A DNA stretch of 64,000 nucleotides from an uncultured Odoribacter sp. (GTDB lineage: Bacteria; Bacteroidota; Bacteroidia; Bacteroidales; Marinifilaceae): assembly GCA_900544025.1 (NCBI GenBank), contig UQTM01000007.1, positions 9,278 to 73,277 on the forward strand. The letters are read 5' to 3'. A model generated the notes under the pieces. The model had not been told where the DNA came from and made no database searches. It worked only from the letters and a program-made list of their open reading frames with translations. Made by a program: the position numbers and the translations under genes. Position 1 is the first letter of the stretch; each line of letters opens with the position of its first letter. Positions 8,158-17,690 of this stretch are shown here, in pieces.

Positions 8158-11100
8158 ATGAATATAGCAAAGTATTCACTGGATAACCCGAAAGTCATTT
8201 ATTTCTTTTTGGCGATCATGCTGATTGGCGGGGTGCTCTCATTCGAATCGCTGGGGAAGAAAGAGGATTCCCCGTTTGTCATTAAAACAGCCGTATTGAT
8301 TACTAAATATCCCGGAGCTTCCCCGCAGGAGGTGGAAGAATTGATTACCGAGCCGATCGAAAGAGAGATTCAGACCATGCGGCGGGTACATAAGATTAAA
8401 TCGGAATCTTATTACGGCATGTCGAAAATCAATATCGAGCTGAGTCCGGCTACGCCGCCGGACGAGATGCCGCAGATGTGGGACGAGTTGCGCCGTAAAA
8501 CGTTGAATATACAACCACAATTGCCGCAGGGGGCATCGACGATCACCGTATCGGACGATTTTGGGGATGTGTTCGGAATTTATTTCGGATTGCCGGCAGA
8601 CGAAGGGTTCAGTTATCACGATCTGCGAGAATGGGGACAAAAAATCAAAACCGATCTGGTGACGATCGAAGGCGTGCAGAAAGTAGCGCTGTTCGGAGAA
8701 CAGGTGGAGGTGGTGAATGTGTATATTTCCATGTCGAAACTAGCGAATTCCGGCATTAACCTGAATACGGTGATACAGACGATTAAATCGCAGAACTCTT
8801 TGATCAACACCGGAGAAAAGAGAGCCGGGAGTATTCAGTTGAAGATTCTGGCAGAAGGAACATATAAGAACCTGAACGATATCCGTAACCAGTTGATCCC
8901 GACGGAGACCGGGCAGCAGGTGCGTTTGGGGGATATTACCGTCATTGAAAAGGGATATCTCGAGCCGCCGGGCACGCTGATCCGGGTGAACGGCAAACGG
9001 GCTATCGGAGTGGGAGTTTCTACTGCGCCCGATTATGATGTGGTAAAGGCGGGAGAACAGGTGCGTATCAAATTAAGAGAAATCGAAGAACGGATGCCTG
9101 TGGGGATCGAGATGGTGACGCTTTATCCGGAAGATCAGATCGCCAGGGAAGCTAACAACGGGTTTATCCTGAATTTGGTGGAATCGGTGGCGATTGTGAT
9201 TTTTATCATACTGCTTGTGATGGGGGTACGTGCTGGGATATTGATCGGCAGTTCGCTGATTTTTTCAATCGGCGGTACATTACTGATTATGCTGTTTATC
9301 GGTGTGGGATTGAACCGTACTTCTTTGGCCGCTTTTATCATCGCTATGGGGATGCTGGTGGATAATGCCATTGTCGTGACCGATAATGCCCAGATTGCCA
9401 TAAAAAGAGGGGTACGCCGGCGTCAGGCATTGATCGACGGGGCGACTATTCCGCAATGGGGCTTGTTGGGAGCGACCTTAATTGCCATTTTTTCGTTCCT
9501 GCCGCTGTATCTGGCTCCCTCATCAGTGGCCGAAATGATCAAGCCGTTGTTTATTGTGCTGGCGGTGTCGTTGGGATTAAGCTGGATATTGGCTTTGACG
9601 CAGACCACTGTGTTTGGAAATTTTATTTTGAAAGACCAGAGGGATACTTCCGGGAAAGATCCCTATGATACGAAATGGTATAATAAGTTCGGAAAGATTC
9701 TTTGCACGCTGATCCGCTACAAAGTGATTACCTTATTGGTGATGGTCGGATTGTTTGTGTTGTCGCTGGTCGTGATGGGGCTGATGCCCCAGAATTTCTT
9801 TCCGAGCATGGACAAGCCTTATTTCCGTGCCGATTGTTTCCTGCCGGAAGCTTATAGTATCCGGGAAACCGAGCGGGATATGGACGAGATACAGAAATTC
9901 CTGTCGCAACAGGAAGAGGTGGTGAATGTTTCGGCCACTTACGGTTCGTCCCCTCTGCGTTATTATCTGGCAAGTACCTCGTTCGGGCCGAAATCGAACT
10001 TTGCCAATTTGCTGGTGGAAGTGAAGGATAAAAAATATACGGCGGATGTGGAAGACCGTTTGAATGAATATGTCCGGGAGAATTATCCGAATATATTGAT
10101 CCGTTCCTCTTTGTTTAAACTATCGCCTGCCGTAGAAGCCAATATAGAAATCGGTTTTATCGGGGAAAATATCGATACGCTGACCACTTTGACCGAACGG
10201 GCGATGACCATCATGCGGGATTGTGATATGGTGACCGATGTCCGTAGCAGCTGGGGGAATAAAGTGCCGGTGTGGGAACCTGCTTTTTCGCAGGAACGCG
10301 GGCAAAGGCTGGGAATCACCCGGCAAGCTGTGGCTTATGCTTTAAAGATTGCAACCAATGGCTTATCGTTGGGGGATTACCGGGAAAAAGACCAGTTTAT
10401 GCCGATTTTATTGAAAGAGGAGAATTTGGATGTATCGAGTTTGGATAATATGAAGACTTTACCCGTGTTTTCACCTTCGGGATTTGCTGTGCCCTTATCG
10501 CAGGTAGTGGATAGTTTTGCCTTTGATTATAACTACAATGTAATTAAACGCTATAACCGGGAAAGGGTGATGATGGCACAATGCGATGCCCGGAGGGGTG
10601 CGAACGCTATGGCCGCTTTTTCGCAAGTGTGGACGGCGGTAAAAGACATGGATTTACCTCAGGGATACCGGATAAAAATATTCGGGGAAGACGAGAGCCA
10701 GGTGGAATCCAATCAGGCTTTGGGAGAAAATATGCCATTGACTTTCATCTTAATATTTATCGTATTGCTCTTCCTGTTTAAAACCTACCGGAAGCCGACC
10801 ATCATATTGCTGATGGTGCCCCTGATTTTTATCGGAGTGGTGTTCGGATTGCTGATTACCGGAAAGATGCTTGATTTTTTTGCGATACTGGGTGTGTTGG
10901 GATTAGTGGGGATGAACATTAAGAATGCGATTGTCTTGGTGGATCAGATCGGTATAGAGGAGGCCAAAGGATTACCCCGGCTGGAAGCGATCATTCAGGC
11001 GACTAAATCGAGAATCGTACCTGTGGCTATGGCTTCGGGAACGACCATATTGGGTATGCTGCCTTTGTTGTTCGATGCCATGTTCGGCGGTATGGCGGCT

Positions 11101-11220
11101 TGTATCATGGGGGGCTTACTGGTGGCGAGTTTGCTGACAATTTTTGTATTGCCTGTGACTTACAGCTTGTTATTTAAGGTGAAGGCGGACGAAATGCCGG
11201 AGCCGGGAAATGAAGAATAA
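8158..11220 (+). CDS. RND efflux pump, inner-membrane permease
   Basis: 1020 residues, full length for the AcrB/HAE family. It has an N-terminal TM helix, a large periplasmic loop, a TM block, a second periplasmic loop and a final TM block (12 helices expected). The proton-relay aspartate in TM4 is present in GMLVDNAIVV (D402). The neighbouring second Asp of AcrB is Asn403 here. The TM10 lysine is kept in MNIKNAIVLVDQ (K922). The protein exports small molecules using the proton gradient, with the adaptor encoded upstream and the TolC protein downstream. It could be a drug, bile-salt or metabolite exporter. Confidence 0.95.
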   Translation: MNIAKYSLDNPKVIYFFLAIMLIGGVLSFESLGKKEDSPFVIKTAVLITKYPGASPQEVEELITEPIEREIQTMRRVHKIKSESYYGMSKINIELSPATPPDEMPQMWDELRRKTLNIQPQLPQGASTITVSDDFGDVFGIYFGLPADEGFSYHDLREWGQKIKTDLVTIEGVQKVALFGEQVEVVNVYISMSKLANSGINLNTVIQTIKSQNSLINTGEKRAGSIQLKILAEGTYKNLNDIRNQLIPTETGQQVRLGDITVIEKGYLEPPGTLIRVNGKRAIGVGVSTAPDYDVVKAGEQVRIKLREIEERMPVGIEMVTLYPEDQIAREANNGFILNLVESVAIVIFIILLVMGVRAGILIGSSLIFSIGGTLLIMLFIGVGLNRTSLAAFIIAMGMLVDNAIVVTDNAQIAIKRGVRRRQALIDGATIPQWGLLGATLIAIFSFLPLYLAPSSVAEMIKPLFIVLAVSLGLSWILALTQTTVFGNFILKDQRDTSGKDPYDTKWYNKFGKILCTLIRYKVITLLVMVGLFVLSLVVMGLMPQNFFPSMDKPYFRADCFLPEAYSIRETERDMDEIQKFLSQQEEVVNVSATYGSSPLRYYLASTSFGPKSNFANLLVEVKDKKYTADVEDRLNEYVRENYPNILIRSSLFKLSPAVEANIEIGFIGENIDTLTTLTERAMTIMRDCDMVTDVRSSWGNKVPVWEPAFSQERGQRLGITRQAVAYALKIATNGLSLGDYREKDQFMPILLKEENLDVSSLDNMKTLPVFSPSGFAVPLSQVVDSFAFDYNYNVIKRYNRERVMMAQCDARRGANAMAAFSQVWTAVKDMDLPQGYRIKIFGEDESQVESNQALGENMPLTFILIFIVLLFLFKTYRKPTIILLMVPLIFIGVVFGLLITGKMLDFFAILGVLGLVGMNIKNAIVLVDQIGIEEAKGLPRLEAIIQATKSRIVPVAMASGTTILGMLPLLFDAMFGGMAACIMGGLLVASLLTIFVLPVTYSLLFKVKADEMPEPGNEE

Positions 11221-11260
11221 ACCGGTTAGAATTGGAAAACATTGGAATAAATAAAAAAAT

Positions 11261-12538
11261 ATGAGAAATATATACCTGACTTTGTTCGTAAGCCTATGGG
11301 CGGGGCTGGCAAGTGCACAGCCGTTATCGGTGGCAGAATACCGGATGAAAGTATTGAATTACAACCAGGATATAAAGACTTCGCAGGAAGCAGTGAAATC
11401 GGCATTGTATTCATTGAAAGGCATAAAAACCGGATTTTTTCCGAAATTGGATGTTACCGGAAATTATTCCTATCAGATAGAGTCATTGGAATTTTTTCCG
11501 GGCACCGACCTGAAACACGACAACTACGGGGTAGAGGCCGGATTGGTACAGAATATATATTCCGGCAGTGTTGTCCGTAAGCAATACGATGCGGCGAAAT
11601 TACAGCATGTCATTGCTCAATTGGGGGTGGAGTACACCGTGGATAACCTGATTTATGCCGCCGATGTAAATTATTGGACGGTGGTGGCGAACCGTGACCT
11701 TTATCAGGTATCGCAACGATTTGTGGATATTGTCGGTGAACTGTACGGGATTGTAAACAAGCGATTTGAGGAGGGGGCTATCAGTAAAACCGATGTACTG
11801 ATGGTGCAAAATCGTTTAAAAGAAGCTGAATTGCAACAGAATACCAATGCCATGAATTATAAAACCGCTATGCAATCCCTGAATATCATGATGGGGGGGG
11901 AGGCTACGGCTGAAGTGGCGTTAAGCGATTCCATTCAACAGGAGATACAACTGCCGGAACAACTCGATTTGGAAAAAGCCCTTGAAAAAAGAGCGGACTA
12001 TCAGACTGCTTTGATGAATATCCAACTGGCTAAATTGCAAACCGGAATGGTAAAATCTAAATATTTGCCCCAACTGGCAGTGGGAATTAAAGAAAAGTAC
12101 GGGACGACTTTAATCAATATCGACGGATCTGCCAATTTTTCGACAATCGCTTATGCACAATTGAATATTCCGGTATTTCATTGGGGGGAACGCCGGCAGA
12201 ATGTAAGGGTAAGCCAGACGCAGGAGGAAATCAAAGAACTGGAACGTAGTAAATTACGGGATCGGGTAAACCAGGAGCTGAATAAGGCGTGGACGAATGT
12301 CACCGAAATTGCTAAAAAATTGGATATTGTGTACTCTTCATTGGATATTGCCAAAAATACGTTGATATTAAACACTTTTAGCTATAATGAAGGTAGATTG
12401 CCGATTTTGGATGTGCTGTCTGCACAGGTGAGCTGGTTACAGGCTTATACGAATGTAGTCTCTGTAAATTACCAATATAAGGTGGCTTTGGCAGAATATG
12501 TAAAAGCTTTGGGAGATGCCCGAGTGGAAGGAGAGTAG
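11261..12538 (+). CDS. TolC-family outer-membrane efflux protein
   Basis: 425 residues with a signal peptide (cleavage near SAQ/PLS). Two long helical repeats rich in heptads alternate with beta-strand segments, for example NYSYQIESLEFFPG and the paired strand late in the second half, as in TolC/OprM proteins. It should form the trimeric outer-membrane duct of the tripartite pump. The start is 40 nt after the pump stop. The region after the stop has only an imperfect 8-bp hairpin (about 12579-12604), so the operon end is not clearly marked. Confidence 0.93.
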   Translation: MRNIYLTLFVSLWAGLASAQPLSVAEYRMKVLNYNQDIKTSQEAVKSALYSLKGIKTGFFPKLDVTGNYSYQIESLEFFPGTDLKHDNYGVEAGLVQNIYSGSVVRKQYDAAKLQHVIAQLGVEYTVDNLIYAADVNYWTVVANRDLYQVSQRFVDIVGELYGIVNKRFEEGAISKTDVLMVQNRLKEAELQQNTNAMNYKTAMQSLNIMMGGEATAEVALSDSIQQEIQLPEQLDLEKALEKRADYQTALMNIQLAKLQTGMVKSKYLPQLAVGIKEKYGTTLINIDGSANFSTIAYAQLNIPVFHWGERRQNVRVSQTQEEIKELERSKLRDRVNQELNKAWTNVTEIAKKLDIVYSSLDIAKNTLILNTFSYNEGRLPILDVLSAQVSWLQAYTNVVSVNYQYKVALAEYVKALGDARVEGE

Positions 12539-12772
12539 GGAAAGGAAAATGAATTACCTGATATTTTTATTTAAAGCGCATCTTCTGTTAAAAAGGATGA
12601 TGCAATTTGTATTTAGAAAATTCCGGCTGTTATAAATATCCGAAAAGCTGTTTTTAATCTTTGTTTATAAGGCAAAAGACGGTGTTGGGATTAGGAGAGA
12701 ATGGAAAGTGTTTTTATCTATTTTATCTAAAGTGTTGATTTACATATAATTGCCTGTCTGAAAATGACTTTG

Positions 12773-14059
12773 TTAGGAATATTTCCGGGGATAACGGAAC
12801 AAGATCGCCAATAAAGCGATGAAACCTAAAAGCATCGGATAGTATAAATATTGAATGATAGACAAAGGAGACAGTGAAGCCAGTCCCGCTGCAATCAGAA
12901 TCTGTGCCCCATAGGGTATAAGTCCCTGTACAAAACACGAGAACGTGTCGAGAATACTTGCGGATTTACGCAGGTCGATGCCGAAACGTGTTGCTATGTC
13001 CTTGGCAATAGGTCCTGTCGTAATGATCGCTATCGTATTGTTGGCCGTACAGAGATTCGCCAGGCACACTAATCCGGCGATACTGAGTTCTCCGGCCCGT
13101 TTTGAATTGACATGCCGGGTAAGCCTTTCAATGATATAATCCATTCCGCCGTTATACCGGATCAGTTCGAGCATTCCGCCTGCTAACAACGTGATAATAA
13201 TTAATTCGCCCATGTCGGTTATACCTGTACCCATTGCAGCGAAATAACCGAAGAAATCGAATCCACTCGTTAAAATACCGATGATTCCCGTGACGACAAG
13301 TCCTAAAAAAAGAACCAACATTACATTTATTCCGGCTAAAGCCGTTCCTAAAACGACCAGATAAGGAATGACTTTTACCCATTCGATGGAGCCGATTTGC
13401 GAAGGCGCCTGCACTTGTATGCCTGCAAATATATAATATATCAGCATGAGTACGGCAGCGGGCATAACGATCAGACTATTGACTTTAAACTTATCCTGCA
13501 TTTTACAGCCTTGCGTTTTGGTTGCTGCAATGGTGGTATCGGAAATAAACGACAGATTATCGCCGAAGAACGCTCCTCCGACTACAATGGCAACCATAAA
13601 AGGCATGGCTACGGCTGTTTTGTCGGCAATTCCCACGGCGACCGGAGTAAGGGCGACGATCGTCCCCACCGAAGTGCCGATCGATAAAGAGATAAAACAA
13701 GCAGCTAAAAACATACCTGCCAGCAAAAGATTGTCGGGAAGAATATGCAGGGTCAGATTCACCGTCGCATCGATAGCTCCCATCGCTTTCGCGGATTGGG
13801 CAAAAGCTCCCGCTAAAATGAAAATCCAGATCATCAGCAGGATATTTTTGTTGCCTGCACCACCGGAAAAAAGAGAAACCCGTTTGTTCAGGGAAAGGCC
13901 GCGAGTCATGGCAATGGCAGCTACAGAAGAAATGACAAAAGCCACCGTGATAGGCACTTTATAAAAATCATTGACGATGATAGAAGTCACCAGATAAACG
14001 CCAAGAAAAATAAATAAAGGGACCAGTGCCCGGATCGAGGGCTTTGTTGTATTTTCCAT
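12773..14059 (-). CDS. NhaC-family Na+/H+ antiporter
   Basis: 428 residues with about 11 hydrophobic segments. The motif FGDNLSFISDTTIAATKTQG is characteristic of the NhaC family and carries the conserved acidic residues expected in the ion path. The fold is that of the ArsB/NhaD (IT) superfamily. Probable role: sodium/proton exchange, or organic-acid/proton exchange as in some NhaC members, across the inner membrane. It lies downstream of the KamA-like gene on the same strand, 97 nt away, but with its own good promoter, so the two may be regulated independently. Confidence 0.88.
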   Translation of the reverse strand: MENTTKPSIRALVPLFIFLGVYLVTSIIVNDFYKVPITVAFVISSVAAIAMTRGLSLNKRVSLFSGGAGNKNILLMIWIFILAGAFAQSAKAMGAIDATVNLTLHILPDNLLLAGMFLAACFISLSIGTSVGTIVALTPVAVGIADKTAVAMPFMVAIVVGGAFFGDNLSFISDTTIAATKTQGCKMQDKFKVNSLIVMPAAVLMLIYYIFAGIQVQAPSQIGSIEWVKVIPYLVVLGTALAGINVMLVLFLGLVVTGIIGILTSGFDFFGYFAAMGTGITDMGELIIITLLAGGMLELIRYNGGMDYIIERLTRHVNSKRAGELSIAGLVCLANLCTANNTIAIITTGPIAKDIATRFGIDLRKSASILDTFSCFVQGLIPYGAQILIAAGLASLSPLSIIQYLYYPMLLGFIALLAILFRYPRKYS

Positions 14060-14096
14060 GCTATTTGCAGATATATTCGGCTTTATATACGGCTTG

Positions 14097-14127
14097 CAAA
14101 GTTAATTGATTTTGTTTAATAATCAAT
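14097..14127 (-). promoter_or_regulatory. Promoter for the NhaC gene
   Basis: On the minus strand TAACTTTG (14104-14097), with ATTG 19 nt upstream (14127-14124). It matches the Bacteroidota consensus except for one base of the -33 element. Confidence 0.65.
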
Positions 14128-14156
14128 CGACTTTGCTTGTATAGAAAGAATGAGAT

Positions 14157-16271
14157 TTAACGGCAAGCCGGATTATTCAGTTCCAAATTGGTCATTTCAG
14201 ATGTGATTGCAAACGGATAATCCGGATATTCATAAATGCTAAAGCGGGGTTCGGTAACTCCTGACGAATAGTTCCAGATAGATTGGTACTCCTTAACGTT
14301 TTCACCCATCGTTTCCAATTGCCGGAGATAGGCCGCAATGGATTTATTTTCTACGATATAAATCTCTTTCATTTGATCTATGATCGGACTGTGGCGGCGG
14401 CTTGCATCATGGTCGAATTTTAATATTCGTTTCCCCTCTGCAGTCATACCGACGGTGGTGAAAGTCATACTTTTCCCGATTGCAGGTAAGTTCAAAACAT
14501 TCCGGTCAGTAGCGGCAAAAAGCAGATTGTTTTCTTTGAGAAATGATCTTAATTTTTTACCTAAAGGACGTTCATTGCAAATGATTTCGTCGAGTTCTGC
14601 TAACTTGTCCGCAGGCACCTGTCCGAATATCTTTTCTTCATACTGCTCTTGCAGGGAACGGCTATTGGGGGTAAAAACCGCATAATTTTCACGGAATCCC
14701 TTCACCGAAAAAGTATAATAACAAATAACTCCTACCGAATTTAGGATTTGGCGTAGTTTAGCCGTATGTCCGCGCCGGGAAGCTGCAACCGTATAAACCA
14801 GTTGGTTGGTAATAACCCAGCCTGCGGCAATGATGGCCTCGATGGCCTTTTTGGCTTCGGGGGTAACCTCCAAAGGAGATTGGAAATGAGTTTGTATGAT
14901 AAATTGCTGAATACCGATCGCAGAAGCCTTTTCCTTGAATTCTTTAAGGATGGCCACTAATTCGTCGGTGATACGCATGGGCAGGTAGGCAGGCAGGCGG
15001 GAACCCAGGCGCACCCGTTGCAATTCGGCATACTTTTTTCCTTCCGGGCGTTCCGCATTGGCTTTCTGTTTCCGTAAGGCCATTTTATAAACAGCCTCTA
15101 AAATTTTTCGCAAGGTCGCGTTTTGGCTCATGAAGGCGTCTCCTCCGGTAATCAATATATCCCGAAGTTGGGAATCTTCTTCAAAATAGCGCATCAGGTT
15201 ACGTAATTTTTTCTCCCAGGTTTCTTTGGGTTTCAAGGCTTCGAAATCGAAATTCAACCGTTCGCTCTGGAAATCATACATCCGTTGGCAGGATGCACAC
15301 AGGCCTCCGCAAGCACGTCCCATAGAATCGGGAATTAAAATAGCTACTTCCGGATAACGGCGATGTATATTGTGTCCTTCCGGTAAAAGCCAGCCGGCGG
15401 CGTTGGGGTGGCCTGACACAACAATATCCTCCTTTTCCCAGGCTACGATCTGACCGTAGGTGTCTATTAATTCCGGCGAATAAAGAATATAAGAACGAAT
15501 GGCTGCATCGTCGTAATCGTCCGCTCCGGTATTTAATAACGAAAGGTAATAGGGAGTGATGAAAAAGGGCATCCCTTTTTTCCGGGCTTGCGCCAGTAAT
15601 TGCATCGTTTCCTCTGAAAGCGTATTCCCCAAAAAGAAATTTAATTCCGTCGGACTTTTTATCGCCATAGCTAAATGAAAGCGGCTACTGTTCCACCACT
15701 CGGAAACAAGAGCATATTTCTCTTCCTCTGTAGCCCCTTCCGGGAATAGATACTTGGAAGTCGTCGCTTTTTTACGCTCGATCTTTTGTATCAATCCTAT
15801 AATAATCCGTTCTTTGTTTTTTTCCCGGATTGCATTGACCGCTTCATCTAATCCGCTGGGCCAGCGAAGCATTTGCCGTTTCAGCAAACTTTTATCCGGA
15901 CAAGGCCCCATCGGGTCGGTTAATATCTTAAACTGATAAAATAAATCGATAAAAAGATCGGGAGACACTGCTTCCGAAAGTTCTTTCCGAAGAAAAGCCC
16001 GGAAAAGACGGATCGTATTTACAGCGAAATTTGTACCCGTGGACAATTCGGACACTTCGACACCGTCGTTTTCAATTAAAAGGTAAAGCCGTTCCTTGGC
16101 TTCTTGGGGTGTCGTTTCTGTTCCCGCTTCCGTAATCCATGCGCATAGACTTTTTTTGAAATGTGTTATATCTTGGCTTTCTTTTGCCATTTTCCCTAAC
16201 AGAGGAAAAAATTGGTTGAATAAATTGTAAAGTTGGGAATTGTCAAATTGTAACACATCTCTTTTGGTCAT
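14157..16271 (-). CDS. KamA-family radical SAM protein, long form
   Basis: 704 residues, well above the roughly 420 of classical lysine 2,3-aminomutase. The [4Fe-4S]/SAM motif is CGGLCASC (C321, C325, C328; CX3CX2C). It is followed by ITGGDAFM, equivalent to the GGD motif of KamA enzymes, and the PLP-region and barrel follow. The N-terminal 300 residues have no motif I recognise and look helical. KamA relatives move an amino group between carbons 2 and 3 of lysine, glutamate or arginine derivatives, so an amino-acid mutase role is likely, but the substrate is not readable. A TATATTTG box on the minus strand (16327-16320) lies about 49 nt upstream of the start. Confidence 0.85.
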   Translation of the reverse strand: MTKRDVLQFDNSQLYNLFNQFFPLLGKMAKESQDITHFKKSLCAWITEAGTETTPQEAKERLYLLIENDGVEVSELSTGTNFAVNTIRLFRAFLRKELSEAVSPDLFIDLFYQFKILTDPMGPCPDKSLLKRQMLRWPSGLDEAVNAIREKNKERIIIGLIQKIERKKATTSKYLFPEGATEEEKYALVSEWWNSSRFHLAMAIKSPTELNFFLGNTLSEETMQLLAQARKKGMPFFITPYYLSLLNTGADDYDDAAIRSYILYSPELIDTYGQIVAWEKEDIVVSGHPNAAGWLLPEGHNIHRRYPEVAILIPDSMGRACGGLCASCQRMYDFQSERLNFDFEALKPKETWEKKLRNLMRYFEEDSQLRDILITGGDAFMSQNATLRKILEAVYKMALRKQKANAERPEGKKYAELQRVRLGSRLPAYLPMRITDELVAILKEFKEKASAIGIQQFIIQTHFQSPLEVTPEAKKAIEAIIAAGWVITNQLVYTVAASRRGHTAKLRQILNSVGVICYYTFSVKGFRENYAVFTPNSRSLQEQYEEKIFGQVPADKLAELDEIICNERPLGKKLRSFLKENNLLFAATDRNVLNLPAIGKSMTFTTVGMTAEGKRILKFDHDASRRHSPIIDQMKEIYIVENKSIAAYLRQLETMGENVKEYQSIWNYSSGVTEPRFSIYEYPDYPFAITSEMTNLELNNPACR

Positions 16272-16319
16272 ACGCCTCTCATTTTTAATAAATTAAACTA
16301 ATATTCTGTCACTTGTTTA

Positions 16320-16327
16320 CAAATATA
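16320..16327 (-). promoter_or_regulatory. -7 element upstream of the KamA-like gene
   Basis: TATATTTG on the minus strand. A matching -33 TTTG at 19-21 nt is not evident, so support is partial. Confidence 0.4.
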
Positions 16328-16565
16328 ACATTTTTACGCAAAAAATGAAGAAAAGTAGTTTTAAAACATCTTAATAAGTCCTTATATCGCCTGAAATGGA
16401 TTCTTTTGAGAATAAGGCATAGACGAGGGGGCTATTAACAAAAGATTTGAAAAATAGGCTATTTTATTGAATCAATTGGGAGAGTTTAGGTATTTTGATT
16501 GTCAATAATTAATTAAACAAGGAGGATGTTTTTACGCTTCCCTCTTGATTTTTATATTATGTATA

Positions 16566-17054
16566 TTATTTAACGCGTTGAAGTTCTGAATATAATATTT
16601 TTGTTTCTCCTGCTCCAGGGAATTCTTTTATAGTAAATATTAAAGTTGTGTCTGTGAAATGGTATAAAATAGCACCTGCATATGCGATACTTGGTTTTAA
16701 GATAATACCTCCTATTTGTGTTCGAATATGAATATCTTTATCTTCTGGGGTATTACCTCCAATTTCAACATAAAAAGTTCCTTTTTCAATTAACTCATCC
16801 CTTCCACAATCTCTAATACAAATTAAACTGCTATCCTTGCCGAAAATGGTGTAATTATTTCTTCCACATTCTTCATAAGTGACATTTTCAATCTTTTTAA
16901 ATTCCGGATCATATCCTAAACGACTGAACTTCCATGTACCGATAACGGCATTAAAAATTTCTTGTTTTGAATACTTTGTACTTAAAGTTGTTGGATCATC
17001 TTTTTCGCAAGAGAAAAAAGAAAATAACAGAATTAGAGTTATTAATTGTTTCAT
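16566..17054 (-). CDS. Small lipoprotein of unknown function (tandem copy 2)
   Basis: 162 residues. The signal peptide ends in FFSC (Cys16), so it is a lipoprotein. After the lipobox comes KDDPTTLSTKYSKQE and a conserved core (IGTWKFSRLGYDPEFKKIEN, then YEECGRNNYTIF) that is almost identical to the neighbour at 17070-17558. GTWKFS with a following beta-rich body recalls lipocalin-like lipoproteins of Bacteroidota. The C-terminal half differs strongly from its paralogue. It starts 15 nt after the stop of the upstream copy and is probably cotranscribed with it. No function is assigned. Confidence 0.82.
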   Translation of the reverse strand: MKQLITLILLFSFFSCEKDDPTTLSTKYSKQEIFNAVIGTWKFSRLGYDPEFKKIENVTYEECGRNNYTIFGKDSSLICIRDCGRDELIEKGTFYVEIGGNTPEDKDIHIRTQIGGIILKPSIAYAGAILYHFTDTTLIFTIKEFPGAGETKILYSELQRVK

Positions 17055-17069
17055 TCTTTTAGAAAGATA

Positions 17070-17558
17070 CTATTTTACACGCTTAAGTTCCGAGTACATG
17101 TTTGGTATATCACTTTGAGGAGTATGGTAACTAACATTCGAAAATACTAGCGTAGAATCAGTATAATTGTATAATATAGGATTACCATATCGCATGTTTG
17201 GGTATAAAATAATTCCACTTCCTTTGGTCGCGATCCAAAGATTATCTTTAGAAGTAGGGTCACCGATTTGAATACAGAAAGAACCTGTTTCAACTAATTC
17301 AAGCTCTCCACAATCTCTAATGCAGGTTAAAGTACTGTCTTGTTCGAAAATGGTGTAATTATTTCTTCCACATTCTTCATATGTAATATTCTCAATTTTT
17401 TTAAATTCCGGATCATATCCTAAACGACTAAACTTCCAAGTACCAATAACGGCGTTAAAGATTTCTTGCTTTGAATATTTTGCACTTAGGGTGTCAGGTT
17501 CGTCTTTATCGCAGGAAAAAAACGATAGCAATAAAATAAAAGAAAGTATTTTTTTCAT
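17070..17558 (-). CDS. Small lipoprotein of unknown function (tandem copy 1)
   Basis: 162 residues, the same length as the downstream copy. I start it at MKKILSF (17558); a longer frame from 17591 would place 11 unlikely residues before the signal peptide. The lipobox is SFFSC. The N-terminal 80 residues closely match copy 2, at the DNA level too; the C-terminal half is divergent apart from the terminal YSEL-x-RVK. A good promoter lies just upstream at 17579-17609. A lipocalin-like fold is suggested by GTWKFSRLG; the ligand or partner is unknown. Confidence 0.85.
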   Translation of the reverse strand: MKKILSFILLLSFFSCDKDEPDTLSAKYSKQEIFNAVIGTWKFSRLGYDPEFKKIENITYEECGRNNYTIFEQDSTLTCIRDCGELELVETGSFCIQIGDPTSKDNLWIATKGSGIILYPNMRYGNPILYNYTDSTLVFSNVSYHTPQSDIPNMYSELKRVK

Positions 17559-17578
17559 ATTGTTGTTTTTATTTGACA

Positions 17579-17609
17579 CAAAAATATACAAAATGAATTA
17601 TTAAGCAAG
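17579..17609 (-). promoter_or_regulatory. Promoter for the lipoprotein pair
   Basis: On the minus strand TATTTTTG (17586-17579), with CTTG (17609-17606) 19 nt upstream. The start codon lies 21 nt downstream of the -7 box. Confidence 0.6.
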
Positions 17610-17690
17610 CCACTTTGGACAAACATTGCCACATCTTTCAAATTAGCCTTACTATTTTCGTTGTGTATTAATATTTTAAATAGTTCATAT

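Noticed and set aside
7517..8179. 220-residue antisense ORF over the adaptor gene
   Set aside because: Lies wholly opposite a well-conserved gene; no motifs; typical shadow.
12579..12604. Imperfect hairpin after the TolC gene
   Set aside because: One mismatch in 8 bp, a long loop and no T run; not enough for a terminator.
13446..13964. 172-residue plus-strand ORF opposite the NhaC gene
   Set aside because: Mirrors the hydrophobic codons of NhaC; no start signal.
16272..17690. Attachment-site duplicate of the tRNA-Arg 3' end that would mark an integrated element
   Set aside because: I looked for a copy of the tRNA 3' sequence left of the phage-like gene and saw none, so no element boundary can be drawn.
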